A stretch of 62,295 nt of DNA, taken from positions 1-62,295 of the forward strand of contig CAIWXI010000080.1 in assembly GCA_903916595.1 (NCBI GenBank), given 5' to 3'. Source of the DNA: an uncultured Bacteroidales bacterium (GTDB lineage Bacteria; Bacteroidota; Bacteroidia; Bacteroidales; FEN-979). A program made the position numbers and the translations under genes. Numbering within the stretch: position 1 is the first letter of the stretch; each line of letters begins with the position of its first letter. The notes below the pieces were generated by a model. That model saw only the letters and a list, made by a program, of their open reading frames with translations, was not told the origin of the DNA and did no database searches. This document shows, piece after piece, positions 16,021 to 25,300 of the stretch.

Positions 16021-17901
16021 ATGGTTTTGTACAATTATATATATATGGTACTCAGAAGGCTATTATTTGTTCTTGCATTTCTTGCCGTTCTCACAGCCGG
16101 GCGTGCCCAGGATATTTTATTCCAGGCCTCGGCTAAGACTTCTGTAAGCCTTGGGGAATCCTTTACCTTGACGTATACTCTGAATAGTCAGGGTTCTGAT
16201 TTCAGGGGGCCCCGGCTGAACGGTTTTGATGTGATCAGCGGCCCGTTCTCTTCCACATCTTCAAGCATTCAATCAGTCAACGGCCGCACTACCATGTCGG
16301 TCCGGTACTCTTTTCAATATATTCTTCAGGCAAACAAAGAAGGAACTTTCGATATCCCCTCAGCAACAATAACAGTTGACCGGCGAACCGTAACATCAAA
16401 TCAGCTTACGATTAAAGTGCTGAGAAACGGTACAGCTCAGTCTAACCCCGCACAGGGCCAGCTTAACAGCGGGACGCCTCAGCAGGGAGCGGTTCAGGCC
16501 AATACCAACGATGTTATGCTTAAGGCTTATGTAAGCAACTCAAATCCGCTGCAGGGAGAAGGGATTACCGTATCATATAAAATATTTACCAAAGTTCCTG
16601 TTTCCCAGATCATGTTCAGGAAAGAACCTTCCTTCCCCGGCTTCTGGTCACAGAACCTTACCAAGGAGAAGGAAAAGCTGCAACAGTATAATCAGGTTAT
16701 TGACGGACAGCAGTATATCGTGGCAGATTTGCGTAAATATACTCTCTTTCCTCTCAAAAGCGGAAAGTTAACGATTGAGCCACTGGAACTGGAATGCCAG
16801 GCACAGATCAGACGTCAAAGTAAAGCCAGAACAGGAGATCCTTTTTTCGACGATTTTTTCAACGACAGCTTTTTTAATACATCGTATACACCGGTAGAAA
16901 AATCTCTCCGGGCCAGCTCTTTGGTTATCAATGTGAAACCTCTGCCTTCTGCTGGTGTGCCTGAAGATTTTGCAGGTGCCGTCGGAAATTTTAATTTCCA
17001 TACTGAACTCGACAAAACCAATGTGACGGCTAACGAAGCCATCAACCTGAAATGTGTTGTGAGCGGGGAAGGTAATCTGCAACTGATAGATAAACTAAAT
17101 GTTTCTTTTCCCCCTGATTTTGAGACATACGACCCGAAAGTTTCCAATGATATCAGATCATCCGAAAAAGGGGTAAGTGGTTCCCAGGTATTCGAGTACC
17201 TCATCATACCACGCAAAGCCGGAAAATTTACTATTAAAGCGATTACGTTTTCATTTTTTGATCTCAGGAAAATGAACTATGTGACCCTTACAAGTCCGGC
17301 TTATACCATCGATGTTAAAAAAGGTACGGGCGATGCAGCAAATGTGACCTATACAGGGGCAAATCATGAGGAAATTAAATATTTAGGAAGTGATATCAGA
17401 CATATTAAAAGCCAGGCCTTCCCTCTAACCAGAAGCGGGGAATACTTCTTTGGCTCAATCGTATTTATGTTATGTCTTATTTTACCCCTTCTGATATTTC
17501 TTGGTTTTATTTTACTTTTCAGGAAATTCAGCGAACGCAGAAGCGATGTGGTATTGATGAAGAACCTTAGGGCGACAAAAGTAGCCCGCAAAAGGCTCAG
17601 AAAAGCCGAACTCTATCTGAAGGAACAGAAGCAACAGGAGTTTTATATTGAAATTTCCCAGGCTTTATGGGGGTATCTCAGCGATAAATTCAGTTTGCCT
17701 GTGGCTGAACTTTCTATAGACACAGTAAGGCAAACACTGGTACAAAAAGACGTGGGAGAGGAATTAATCCAAAACTTTCTTGATGTGCTGAATAATACAG
17801 AATATGCCCGTTTTGCCCCAGGCGAAAAATACATGAACATGGAACGTGTTTATAATGAAGCGCTTGCGATAATTTCAAGAATAGAAAGGGAATTGAGATG
17901 A
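16021..17901 (+). CDS. batD: Oxygen-tolerance protein BatD
   Basis: A 626-residue protein with a signal peptide ending near AGRAQD, several Ig-like beta domains in the periplasm, and a single transmembrane helix near residues 480-505. A cytoplasmic helical tail follows. The N-terminal VSLGESFTLTYTLNSQGSDF and YKIFTKVPV segments are typical of BatD. Two in-frame ATGs are possible (16021 and 16045). The first begins one base after the batC stop, and the second gives a more standard signal peptide (MVLRRLLFVLAFLAVL). The gene overlaps batE by 4 bases. Confidence 0.88.
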   Translation: MVLYNYIYMVLRRLLFVLAFLAVLTAGRAQDILFQASAKTSVSLGESFTLTYTLNSQGSDFRGPRLNGFDVISGPFSSTSSSIQSVNGRTTMSVRYSFQYILQANKEGTFDIPSATITVDRRTVTSNQLTIKVLRNGTAQSNPAQGQLNSGTPQQGAVQANTNDVMLKAYVSNSNPLQGEGITVSYKIFTKVPVSQIMFRKEPSFPGFWSQNLTKEKEKLQQYNQVIDGQQYIVADLRKYTLFPLKSGKLTIEPLELECQAQIRRQSKARTGDPFFDDFFNDSFFNTSYTPVEKSLRASSLVINVKPLPSAGVPEDFAGAVGNFNFHTELDKTNVTANEAINLKCVVSGEGNLQLIDKLNVSFPPDFETYDPKVSNDIRSSEKGVSGSQVFEYLIIPRKAGKFTIKAITFSFFDLRKMNYVTLTSPAYTIDVKKGTGDAANVTYTGANHEEIKYLGSDIRHIKSQAFPLTRSGEYFFGSIVFMLCLILPLLIFLGFILLFRKFSERRSDVVLMKNLRATKVARKRLRKAELYLKEQKQQEFYIEISQALWGYLSDKFSLPVAELSIDTVRQTLVQKDVGEELIQNFLDVLNNTEYARFAPGEKYMNMERVYNEALAIISRIERELR

Positions 17902-18683
17902 TCATAAAACCGATGTTTTCAAAATATCTGAGACCTCTGATCTTTCTTTTATGTTTGATCTGTTTTTCATCCCTGTCTTATGCTTCGGAATACGAAATTG
18001 TGATCACGAAAGGGAACACCGCTTACTCTTCAGGTCAGTACAAGGAAGCAATTAATCTTTACACATCTCTGATTTCAAAAGGTCTTGAATCTCCTGAACT
18101 ATACTATAACCTGGGCAATTCTTATTTTAAACTTAATGATATTCCTCATGCGGTACTTTGGTATGAACGCGCAAAACGCTTAGCTCCGGGGAATGAGGAT
18201 ATTAATTTTAATCTGAATGTGGCAAACAGCAAGATAACCGATAAGATTGAGCCTCTCCCCGATTTTTTCATGAAGCGTTGGCTGAAAGCTCTTTCTGATT
18301 CTTTTCCGATGGATTCCTGGGCCATAGCAGGCATCGCCTTTCTCATCACGGCTCTGTTGTTTTTTACATTATATATTTCATCAAGGGTTCTGCTGCTGAG
18401 GAAATTCGGGTTCTGGGCGGGGTCCTCAATTTTGCTTCTCTCGCTGGGTTGTCTTTTATTAGCCTGGGGCAGCTATCGTTCCTTTCAATTGGACCAATCG
18501 GCGATAATCACAAATCCTACCGTAACAGTTAAAAGTTCACCCGACGAAAAAAGTACCGATATTTTTATCATCCATGAAGGGTCTAAGGTGCAGCTTGTAG
18601 ACCATATCGGGAACTGGTATGAAATCCGCATTGCCAATGGTAGTGTAGGCTGGGTTGAGCAGGATAATTTCGAGAAGATCTGA
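17898..18683 (+). CDS. batE: TPR-SH3 protein BatE
   Basis: A 261-residue protein with an N-terminal signal sequence and tetratricopeptide repeats (residues about 30-110; YYNLGNSYFKLNDIPHAVLW). Two membrane helices follow (about 140-165 and 170-195), then a C-terminal bacterial SH3-like domain (TVKSSPDEKSTDIFIIHEGS to GSVGWVEQDNF). This is the usual last gene of the bat operon. Its ATG overlaps the batD stop (ATGA), so translation is probably coupled. Confidence 0.85.
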   Translation: MIIKPMFSKYLRPLIFLLCLICFSSLSYASEYEIVITKGNTAYSSGQYKEAINLYTSLISKGLESPELYYNLGNSYFKLNDIPHAVLWYERAKRLAPGNEDINFNLNVANSKITDKIEPLPDFFMKRWLKALSDSFPMDSWAIAGIAFLITALLFFTLYISSRVLLLRKFGFWAGSSILLLSLGCLLLAWGSYRSFQLDQSAIITNPTVTVKSSPDEKSTDIFIIHEGSKVQLVDHIGNWYEIRIANGSVGWVEQDNFEKI

Positions 18684-18745
18684 GCATACAATCATTCAAT
18701 ATTTTTCCCTTCCGATTTTTTTTTTGGAGTTAAGGTTTTTTCCAT

Positions 18746-18753
18746 TATATTTG
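18746..18753 (+). promoter_or_regulatory. Promoter of the first T9SS cargo gene
   Basis: TTTG at 18723-18726, a 19-base spacer and TATATTTG at 18746-18753 make a near-perfect Bacteroidota promoter 39 bases before the start at 18793. Confidence 0.7.
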
Positions 18754-18792
18754 TTCGATTAAAGGAGAAACCGTTAAATCAAACTTAAACCT

Positions 18793-21618
18793 ATGGAAAA
18801 TAGATACTTACTCTCTTTGTTACGGACCGCTTTCGCCGGATTGTTTTTACTTGCTCTTGCTCCATTAACTTTTGCCTCCAATCCTGTTGACAAAGGAGCC
18901 GCTCGAAATTATGATCCTTACTACCGGCTGAAAGCAAATCAGACCACCGGCTTAATCTCCGGAACTGATGTGTTGAAAGCCCAGCAGCAGGCAGAACAGA
19001 TGCGTACCAAGTCGTCATCCAGGCTTAACATGAACTGGGCCCCTCTTGGTCCGAAAAACATTGCCGGTCCTGCATGGTCCGCGATTTTTGACAACCGTGA
19101 CGCAAAGGGTGAGACGATTTATGCCGGCGCACCCGACGGTGGTATCTGGCGTTCCACGAATTTAGGTTTAACGTGGCATTCTATTGGAACCTCAGATGGT
19201 AATGTACCCAGAGTTTCTACTTTAGCCCAGTCGAAAAGCGGTATAATTTATGCCGGCACTGGCCAGGTGTTTAAAAGCGGTTATGAGTTTGGTAACGGAC
19301 TGTATCGTTCTACCGACGGTAACTCCTTCGACCTGGTGCCTAATACAGCATTTAACCCCCATTGGCAGGGCATTGCACAGCTTGCTGCTGATCCCAGGAA
19401 TGAGCGTATGTATGTTGCAACTATCGGGGGGCTTTATTATTCCGATAACGGCACAGACTGGACAACCGCTTTGCCGGGATACGCAAATGATGTGAGCGTG
19501 GGCAGTGACGGAACCGTGCTTGCCGTTGTTGGTGATTCAGTTTATGTAGCTACAGCCGGTGACATAACTAATTTTGTTCTCCTCAGCACAGGTGATTCTA
19601 CCAAACTCCCGAATACAAATATCGGCTGGGTCAGGGTTGCAGTTGCCCCTTCAAACCCTCAGATCATGTATGCCTCCATTTGCCAGCCTACGGGTTTCAT
19701 GAAAGGCGTCTATTGTTCGCAAAACGGCGGAACAACGTGGACCTTGATTTTCCCTGCAAGCATTTCATTCGAACCATACGGGGTTAATGGCTTTACATAC
19801 AATGCTATTGCTGTTATTCCGGATAATCCTGATCAGATCCTTATCGGATCCAAGAAAATGTGGACTGGCCAGCGGGTCGCCGGGCAGAATTATTTTGACT
19901 GGGAAGTTGTGAGCGACGGTTCCATTTCACCTTCCGACGTAACATATGCACCAAATTATCAGCATCAGTATTCTTTCCAGCCAGGGAACAGCGGCCGCAT
20001 GGTGATGGCCACCGAAGGCGGTGTAACTATTGCAACCATCAGGCCAGACCAGATCGTTTACCAGACCTCATCATTCAACCTTCAGACAAGCCAGTTCTGG
20101 AGTTTATCAAATACTTACAGTAAAAATTTCGCAATGGGTGGCGCAAGGCATGGAGGCACCATTGTTGTCGGTGCATATTACCCTACCCTTGTTAATTATT
20201 CCGACTATGGAGTTCAGATATGGTCTGATGGCACCAGTGTTGGCGATGAAGGAAGAACAGGAGGCTCATGTACCTGGAGCAAGATCAATCCGAATATCGT
20301 GGTATATACAAATACCGATTCCAACACTTCAACATACCGTACCCTGCGCCGGCGTGAACTTATTGATCTTACGTACGACAATGATCCGCTGGGAGCCGAT
20401 ATTGTGACGGTCCCGGGTGTAAACCTGCCAATAACTCTGGCCGAAAGCTTTAATTATGTTCATACCTTCGACAGCGTAAAATATTTTAATAAGACCGACA
20501 TCCCTATCCCGCCAGGTACACCCATTACAGTTAACAGTAAAAACGGTGGATTCCCGTTTGTCTATACTACAATAAGTATAATCCCACCTCACGACAGCGC
20601 TATGATTCCCGACCCTGTTGCAGCCCGGTTTTTTATGGCTACAACAAAAGGCGGCCGCAAAGGTGTTTTTATGACGAAATATATGTTGCAGTTCGATCAT
20701 GTAACAGATTGGTATATGGTTTATAAAGATGTATCCCCTGCTTCTTACGGCGACATATGCACGGTCTCTGTTTCAGCTGATATGAATACTCTTTGGATGG
20801 GTACCACCAAAGGACATGTTTACAGGGCTAGCAATCTTTTGATGGCTCACGATTACGCCACGGCCGACTATGACAGTCCAACGTTTATCATCAGCAATGA
20901 TACCCTGCAGGGAACACCGTTCGCAAACAGATATGTAACCGGTATATCGGTCGATCCGAACAACCCGAATCATGTGATGGTTACACTTGGAAACTATGGG
21001 AATACTGATTATGTTTATGTTACTGAAAATGCGCTGGACCAGATTCCTGACTGGAAGAACGCTACCGGTAACCTCCCCGCTGTGCCCGTACTAAGCGGTA
21101 TCATCGAAATGCATAACGCCAATAACGCAATCCTTGGAACCGAATGGGGTGTTTTCACAACCTCAGATTTTACCAGTAATTCACCTACCTGGGCCCCCGA
21201 TATGGCCAATATGGGAAATGTTCCTGTACCAGCGCTTTCCCAACAAACAATTCAGGCTTATTCAATGCTTAATTATGGTGCTGTTTATGCAGCAACCTGG
21301 GGGCTTGGATTTTATAATGACACTACGTTTCTGAGTCCGGTGGGTATTGAGCCGGTACCTTCATCCGGATTGAATTCCAATGACCTGAAGATAAGCCCGA
21401 ACCCGGTAAAAAATGTTGCAAATATCACGTATAATCTTACTAAGGCCGCCAGTACCGATATATTCGTTTATAATCTTGCCGGAACATTGGTTTTGGTGGG
21501 CAACCTTGGAATCAAACCACAGGGAAAGTCAACCTCCAGTATTGATTTCACAACACTTCCCGCGGGAATGTATGTAGTGCGCATTAATAATTCATTCGGT
21601 AAAGTTGTCAAGCAGTAA
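18793..21618 (+). CDS. T9SS-exported beta-propeller (BNR/sortilin-like) protein
   Basis: A 941-residue secreted protein. A signal peptide (about 1-28) is followed by repeated sialidase/sortilin-like BNR motifs such as GGIWRSTNLGLTW, GLYRSTDGNSF, GLYYSDNGTDW and GVYCSQNGGTTW, indicating a beta-propeller. The last 75 residues (ISPNPVKNVANITY to the C-terminal GKVVKQ) form a type A T9SS sorting domain, which directs export across the outer membrane and attachment to the surface or release. No catalytic residues are recognised. It may bind or degrade extracellular polymer or serve in adhesion. A second T9SS cargo gene follows after 28 bases. Confidence 0.85.
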   Translation: MENRYLLSLLRTAFAGLFLLALAPLTFASNPVDKGAARNYDPYYRLKANQTTGLISGTDVLKAQQQAEQMRTKSSSRLNMNWAPLGPKNIAGPAWSAIFDNRDAKGETIYAGAPDGGIWRSTNLGLTWHSIGTSDGNVPRVSTLAQSKSGIIYAGTGQVFKSGYEFGNGLYRSTDGNSFDLVPNTAFNPHWQGIAQLAADPRNERMYVATIGGLYYSDNGTDWTTALPGYANDVSVGSDGTVLAVVGDSVYVATAGDITNFVLLSTGDSTKLPNTNIGWVRVAVAPSNPQIMYASICQPTGFMKGVYCSQNGGTTWTLIFPASISFEPYGVNGFTYNAIAVIPDNPDQILIGSKKMWTGQRVAGQNYFDWEVVSDGSISPSDVTYAPNYQHQYSFQPGNSGRMVMATEGGVTIATIRPDQIVYQTSSFNLQTSQFWSLSNTYSKNFAMGGARHGGTIVVGAYYPTLVNYSDYGVQIWSDGTSVGDEGRTGGSCTWSKINPNIVVYTNTDSNTSTYRTLRRRELIDLTYDNDPLGADIVTVPGVNLPITLAESFNYVHTFDSVKYFNKTDIPIPPGTPITVNSKNGGFPFVYTTISIIPPHDSAMIPDPVAARFFMATTKGGRKGVFMTKYMLQFDHVTDWYMVYKDVSPASYGDICTVSVSADMNTLWMGTTKGHVYRASNLLMAHDYATADYDSPTFIISNDTLQGTPFANRYVTGISVDPNNPNHVMVTLGNYGNTDYVYVTENALDQIPDWKNATGNLPAVPVLSGIIEMHNANNAILGTEWGVFTTSDFTSNSPTWAPDMANMGNVPVPALSQQTIQAYSMLNYGAVYAATWGLGFYNDTTFLSPVGIEPVPSSGLNSNDLKISPNPVKNVANITYNLTKAASTDIFVYNLAGTLVLVGNLGIKPQGKSTSSIDFTTLPAGMYVVRINNSFGKVVKQ

Positions 21619-21646
21619 TTATCAGTAACACTATAAAACTCCAGAT

Positions 21647-23152
21647 ATGAAAAGATATTTATCTATCCTCCTGCTTTCACTCTTTGCCGCTGCTGCGATG
21701 GCAGGGACCGAAGTATATACACCTACGCTTAAATTGCCGGCAGCCAATGCAGCCAATCAGATGCCCAATGTGACCGTGAGCTGGAATGCCATCGTGGGAA
21801 GTATAGGATTGCAGTATGAAGTACAGCTTGATACCAGCTCCAACTTCAACTCTCCAAACCTTACTGATACTACTCTTACCCTGCTTACAGGCTATACAAC
21901 TCATGAACTGCTGTTTGGCGCAAAATATTATTGGAGAGTAAGGGCCATAGACCTCGGGCAAACATCAGGATGGTCGGCGGTGAGATCACTGACCATATTC
22001 AGCCAGGTAACTCTGACTGCTCCAAAAAATAATGCCGTGCAAGATACCATCGGACCTACCCAATCTCTGATCTGGTCAAACCTGATCGCCGGGAAAACTA
22101 TAACCGGCGTAAAATATTATGACATTCAGGCCGATACTAGTCAGAATTTTAATTCCCCTCAACTACATTCAGGAACCGTGGCTGCTATAAAATTTTATTT
22201 TAAGGTCAGCAACCTGAGATTCGGGACTAAATATTACTGGAGGGTTCGCGCACGCCATGGTCTGGGCACCAGTCAATGGGCTGTAATATTTAATTTTACT
22301 GTTGCGAAGACGATCGTGCCCCTTTTGCCGGCCAATAATGCTGTTGACCAGATGCTTAATGCAAAGCTTACCTGGAAAGCCATAAAGGGGCTTTTAGGCT
22401 ATGAATACCAGCTCGCGACTGATACCAGCTTTACATCAGTGATTTCGGGCTCTGAAGTAGATACAAATTTTGTGATTAGCCAGTTTACTATGTTCGGGGG
22501 CAAATATTACTGGAGGGTTCGCGGACGCGATATTTCAGATACCATGCGTTGGTCTGCACGGGTAGCCTTTACCACCATCAATATGGTAAAACTGGTATCT
22601 CCTCCTAACAGTGCAACCGGTACCGCGATTAAACCAATTATGCGATGGACAAAGCAAACGGGGATTGTCAAGTATCAGATGCAAGTCGATGTTAACCAGG
22701 ATTTCAGTGCGCCCTTACTGGACGTTAAACTGGCCGATACGCTTTCGCAATATACCATGACCAAGAAAATGACGTATTCAACCAGGTATTATTGGAGAAT
22801 GAGAGCTCTTTCTGATTCCGATCTTCCCGACACCAGTAACTGGAGCGACGCCTGGAGTTTTACAACCCTTGCATCTACCGGGATTAGCGAGAATGGCGTA
22901 CTAACGAGCAACATTTATCCTAACCCTGCTTCATCCAGGGTGTATGTGAAACTTGATGTTGATGAGCCTCTTAAGTTGCAGGTTGCTGTAATTGACCTGC
23001 TTGGAAGTACGTTTATCCGTGAAGAATTTGAACTCAGCAGTGGAAACAATACACGCGAAATCAACCTCGCCAACCTGAGCAAAGGAATCTATATTGTAAG
23101 ACTTTTCTATAACGGATCGTTCGTGAATCACAAACTGATCGTCGACAAATAG
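21647..23152 (+). CDS. T9SS-exported protein with four Fn3-like repeats
   Basis: This 501-residue secreted protein has a signal peptide (to about residue 20) and four fibronectin-III-like modules of about 95 residues. Each ends in a YYWRVRA-type strand: KYYWRVRAIDLG, KYYWRVRARHG, KYYWRVRGRDI and RYYWRMRALSD. The C-terminal 80 residues (IYPNPASSRVYVKL to the terminal LIVDK) are a T9SS sorting domain. With no catalytic domain it is probably an adhesin or scaffold. It is likely co-transcribed with the preceding propeller protein. Confidence 0.85.
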   Translation: MKRYLSILLLSLFAAAAMAGTEVYTPTLKLPAANAANQMPNVTVSWNAIVGSIGLQYEVQLDTSSNFNSPNLTDTTLTLLTGYTTHELLFGAKYYWRVRAIDLGQTSGWSAVRSLTIFSQVTLTAPKNNAVQDTIGPTQSLIWSNLIAGKTITGVKYYDIQADTSQNFNSPQLHSGTVAAIKFYFKVSNLRFGTKYYWRVRARHGLGTSQWAVIFNFTVAKTIVPLLPANNAVDQMLNAKLTWKAIKGLLGYEYQLATDTSFTSVISGSEVDTNFVISQFTMFGGKYYWRVRGRDISDTMRWSARVAFTTINMVKLVSPPNSATGTAIKPIMRWTKQTGIVKYQMQVDVNQDFSAPLLDVKLADTLSQYTMTKKMTYSTRYYWRMRALSDSDLPDTSNWSDAWSFTTLASTGISENGVLTSNIYPNPASSRVYVKLDVDEPLKLQVAVIDLLGSTFIREEFELSSGNNTREINLANLSKGIYIVRLFYNGSFVNHKLIVDK

Positions 23153-23155
23153 AAT

Positions 23156-23791
23156 TTATTTGTTTTCGAGGCCTTTTTTAAACTCCTGCAACACGATCAT
23201 ATCATCTGCAGTAATATAATTAATCTGCAGGGCTTTTCGTATAAGGTGCTCATAGTCGGTGAGTGTAACAAGAGGGCAGTTTTCCTTTTCAAAACTTAGT
23301 TGAGCGATACTTAGGTTATATGTAAAGATTGCAAGCATACCTTGTATTTGGCATCCTGCAGCTTTTAGGGCGTTAACAGCTCCCAGGCTGCTGCCTCCGG
23401 TCGAAATCAGATCCTCAACAATTACGACCCTCTGGCCTGATCGCACTTCACCTTCAATCTGATTGCTAAGTCCATGCTCTTTCTTTGATGAACGCACATA
23501 GGCAAAAGGCAGGGAAAGCTCCTGTGCTACCAGAGCTCCCTGTGGAATACCCCCGGTAGCAACACCAACGATGAGATCAGGATTCCAATCATACTGTTTG
23601 ATGGCAGCAACAAAATTCTGCCTGATAATGGTCCTGATTTCAGGGTAGGATAAAGTGATTCGGTTATCGGTGTAAATCGGAGATTTGATTCCCGATGCCC
23701 ATGTAAACAAATCCTTAGGACTCAGTTTGACTGCTTTGATCTTTAAAAGCAGTTCCGCAGTAGTCAACGCAACATCTTCATTAAATATCAT
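23156..23791 (-). CDS. pyrE: Orotate phosphoribosyltransferase
   Basis: PyrE converts orotate and PRPP to orotidine 5'-monophosphate in pyrimidine synthesis. The 211-residue protein has the PRPP-binding motif VVIVEDLISTGGSSL, the flexible loop region with SSKKEHGLSNQIEGE, and FTWASGIKSPIYTDNR near the N-terminus. The ATG at 23791 is preferred over an upstream in-frame ATG at 23848 because a promoter box lies at 23809-23816. It converges with the T9SS genes, the stops being 3 bases apart. Confidence 0.95.
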   Translation of the reverse strand: MIFNEDVALTTAELLLKIKAVKLSPKDLFTWASGIKSPIYTDNRITLSYPEIRTIIRQNFVAAIKQYDWNPDLIVGVATGGIPQGALVAQELSLPFAYVRSSKKEHGLSNQIEGEVRSGQRVVIVEDLISTGGSSLGAVNALKAAGCQIQGMLAIFTYNLSIAQLSFEKENCPLVTLTDYEHLIRKALQINYITADDMIVLQEFKKGLENK

Positions 23792-23808
23792 ATATGATGT
23801 TTTTTTGT

Positions 23809-23816
23809 CAAAAGTA
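23809..23816 (-). promoter_or_regulatory. pyrE promoter -7 box
   Basis: TACTTTTG on the minus strand fits TAnnTTTG and lies 17 bases before the pyrE ATG, which decides the start site. Confidence 0.55.
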
Positions 23817-23853
23817 CATAAAAAATGAAACCTGAGCGCTCGCTTCAATTCAT

Positions 23854-23861
23854 TATCTTTG
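23854..23861 (+). promoter_or_regulatory. Promoter -7 box for the Nudix operon
   Basis: TATCTTTG fits the consensus and lies 25 bases before the Nudix start at 23887. Confidence 0.5.
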
Positions 23862-23886
23862 TTTAATTTTCACTATCGGCCTGCAC

Positions 23887-24576
23887 ATGAAAATTGAGAT
23901 ATATTGCAATGACAGCCTTATAATTCTGCTCAGTAACCGGCCACTGACTAAAAAGGAAAGTGAAACTCAGCTTGAATACTCCGGGAAGAAGGCACTCCGG
24001 GAATTTGTTTTTGACTTTGAGAAGAAGGGTAATAAGAGCATCTTATCTATTTGGTCGGAAGATGATTTTGACCGGCTGGTAAAAGCATTCTTTAGTCTGC
24101 ACCAACGGGTCGAAGCTGCCGGGGGTGTGGTTTTCAATGAACATGAAGAGTTATTGTTTATTCACAGAAATGGAAAATGGGATCTTCCAAAGGGTAAGAT
24201 TTCCGGGAAGGACAGGCGCAAAGCAGAAAAGAACAGATCGGCTAAGCCGGAAAAATTGCTCGCCATTGATTTCGAGGAACAAATAGCCCGTATTGCTGCC
24301 ATCCGCGAAGTGAAAGAGGAAACCGGTCTGAAGAACATCAAAATCTCATCCGAACTTCCGATAACCTACCATATTTATTTTAATGGCGACCGCGGTTTTA
24401 TAAAACAAACGCGGTGGTATCGCATGGAAAGTACAACTGAGGAAAGCCTTAAGCCGCAAATCTCTGAAGGAATTATTATCGTACGCTGGATTCCGAAGAA
24501 TTCACTTGCCTGTATCTTTGCACATACCTACGAGTCGCTGAAACCTCTTATCAAATCGGTTCTTGGAAATACCTGA
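23887..24576 (+). CDS. Nudix hydrolase with an insertion in the Nudix box
   Basis: A 229-residue protein with an N-terminal domain of about 75 residues and a C-terminal Nudix fold beginning AAGGVVFNEHEELLFIHR. The Nudix box is split: LPKGKIS is followed by about 28 mostly charged residues and then AAIREVKEETGL, where the usual family has a continuous G-x5-E-x7-REUXEEXGU motif. The metal-binding REVKEE residues are intact, so hydrolase activity is plausible. Substrate unknown. The next gene starts 18 bases downstream. Confidence 0.85.
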   Translation: MKIEIYCNDSLIILLSNRPLTKKESETQLEYSGKKALREFVFDFEKKGNKSILSIWSEDDFDRLVKAFFSLHQRVEAAGGVVFNEHEELLFIHRNGKWDLPKGKISGKDRRKAEKNRSAKPEKLLAIDFEEQIARIAAIREVKEETGLKNIKISSELPITYHIYFNGDRGFIKQTRWYRMESTTEESLKPQISEGIIIVRWIPKNSLACIFAHTYESLKPLIKSVLGNT

Positions 24577-24594
24577 TAAAAAGATAATTGCCAT

Positions 24595-25290
24595 ATGGAC
24601 GAACATTTGATCAATCCCTCCAGGCTGGTGAAAGCGCTGATCAGAAAATCATCACTGAAGCAGGAAGTATATTTTAAAACACTCGAGGTCTTCCATCAGT
24701 TTAAAACAGAATCGGAGCGGTTCATTGCATCAAACCAGGCTAAGGTTTTACGATCGAAGTTTCCGCTGCTTTTCGAATATCGTGAAAGGGGGGACTTCCA
24801 GTTTGAACTCAGGTTTGGAACCGACATACTGATTTTTATGATGCATACCAACGTGTTCGAGTTCCCCCGCAGTCATGAAGTGATGAAAACCGATTATATC
24901 CGGCAGGATAAAAACCGGTCGTACTGCGGAAATATCATGATCTTTAATTTTTTGGCCGATTCGTTTAAATATAACAGGCCCAATGACCTGGGTTACCTTA
25001 TAGGAAGGGTATTCGTGAACCGGGAATTGCATTATTTCCTTGAAGGGAAACGGGAGGTTGGTATGCTTTATAACAATTTCGCACATACAAGTTTGAATCT
25101 GAAAACAATACGTTCGATAATACATTCCAGTATTCTGTATACAATAAACTTTGATCTTCTCACACCTCCTTTTGATGATCTTAAGGAAGTGACTCAACAG
25201 GAAATGCAATCGCAATTAGATTCAATGGCAATCAGAACAGGCAAGCGGATAGGTTTCAGATTCCAGGCCGACGAGGCGACCAGCCTGTAA
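24595..25290 (+). CDS. Conserved protein of unknown function
   Basis: A 231-residue soluble protein with no signal peptide or membrane helix. I do not recognise a named family. The aromatic-rich core (FPLLFEYRERGDFQFELRF, FMMHTNVFEFPR, GYLIGRVFVNRELHYFLEGK) suggests a compact alpha/beta fold. Codon use is like its neighbours. It lies 18 bases after the Nudix gene and 10 bases before a hybrid kinase gene, so it may belong to the same transcript. Confidence 0.7.
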   Translation: MDEHLINPSRLVKALIRKSSLKQEVYFKTLEVFHQFKTESERFIASNQAKVLRSKFPLLFEYRERGDFQFELRFGTDILIFMMHTNVFEFPRSHEVMKTDYIRQDKNRSYCGNIMIFNFLADSFKYNRPNDLGYLIGRVFVNRELHYFLEGKREVGMLYNNFAHTSLNLKTIRSIIHSSILYTINFDLLTPPFDDLKEVTQQEMQSQLDSMAIRTGKRIGFRFQADEATSL

Positions 25291-25300
25291 AAAGAATAAT

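Noticed and set aside
15717-16034. Leucine/isoleucine-rich minus-strand membrane protein
   Set aside because: It is the complement of the Lys/Asp/Gln-rich low-complexity tail of batC.
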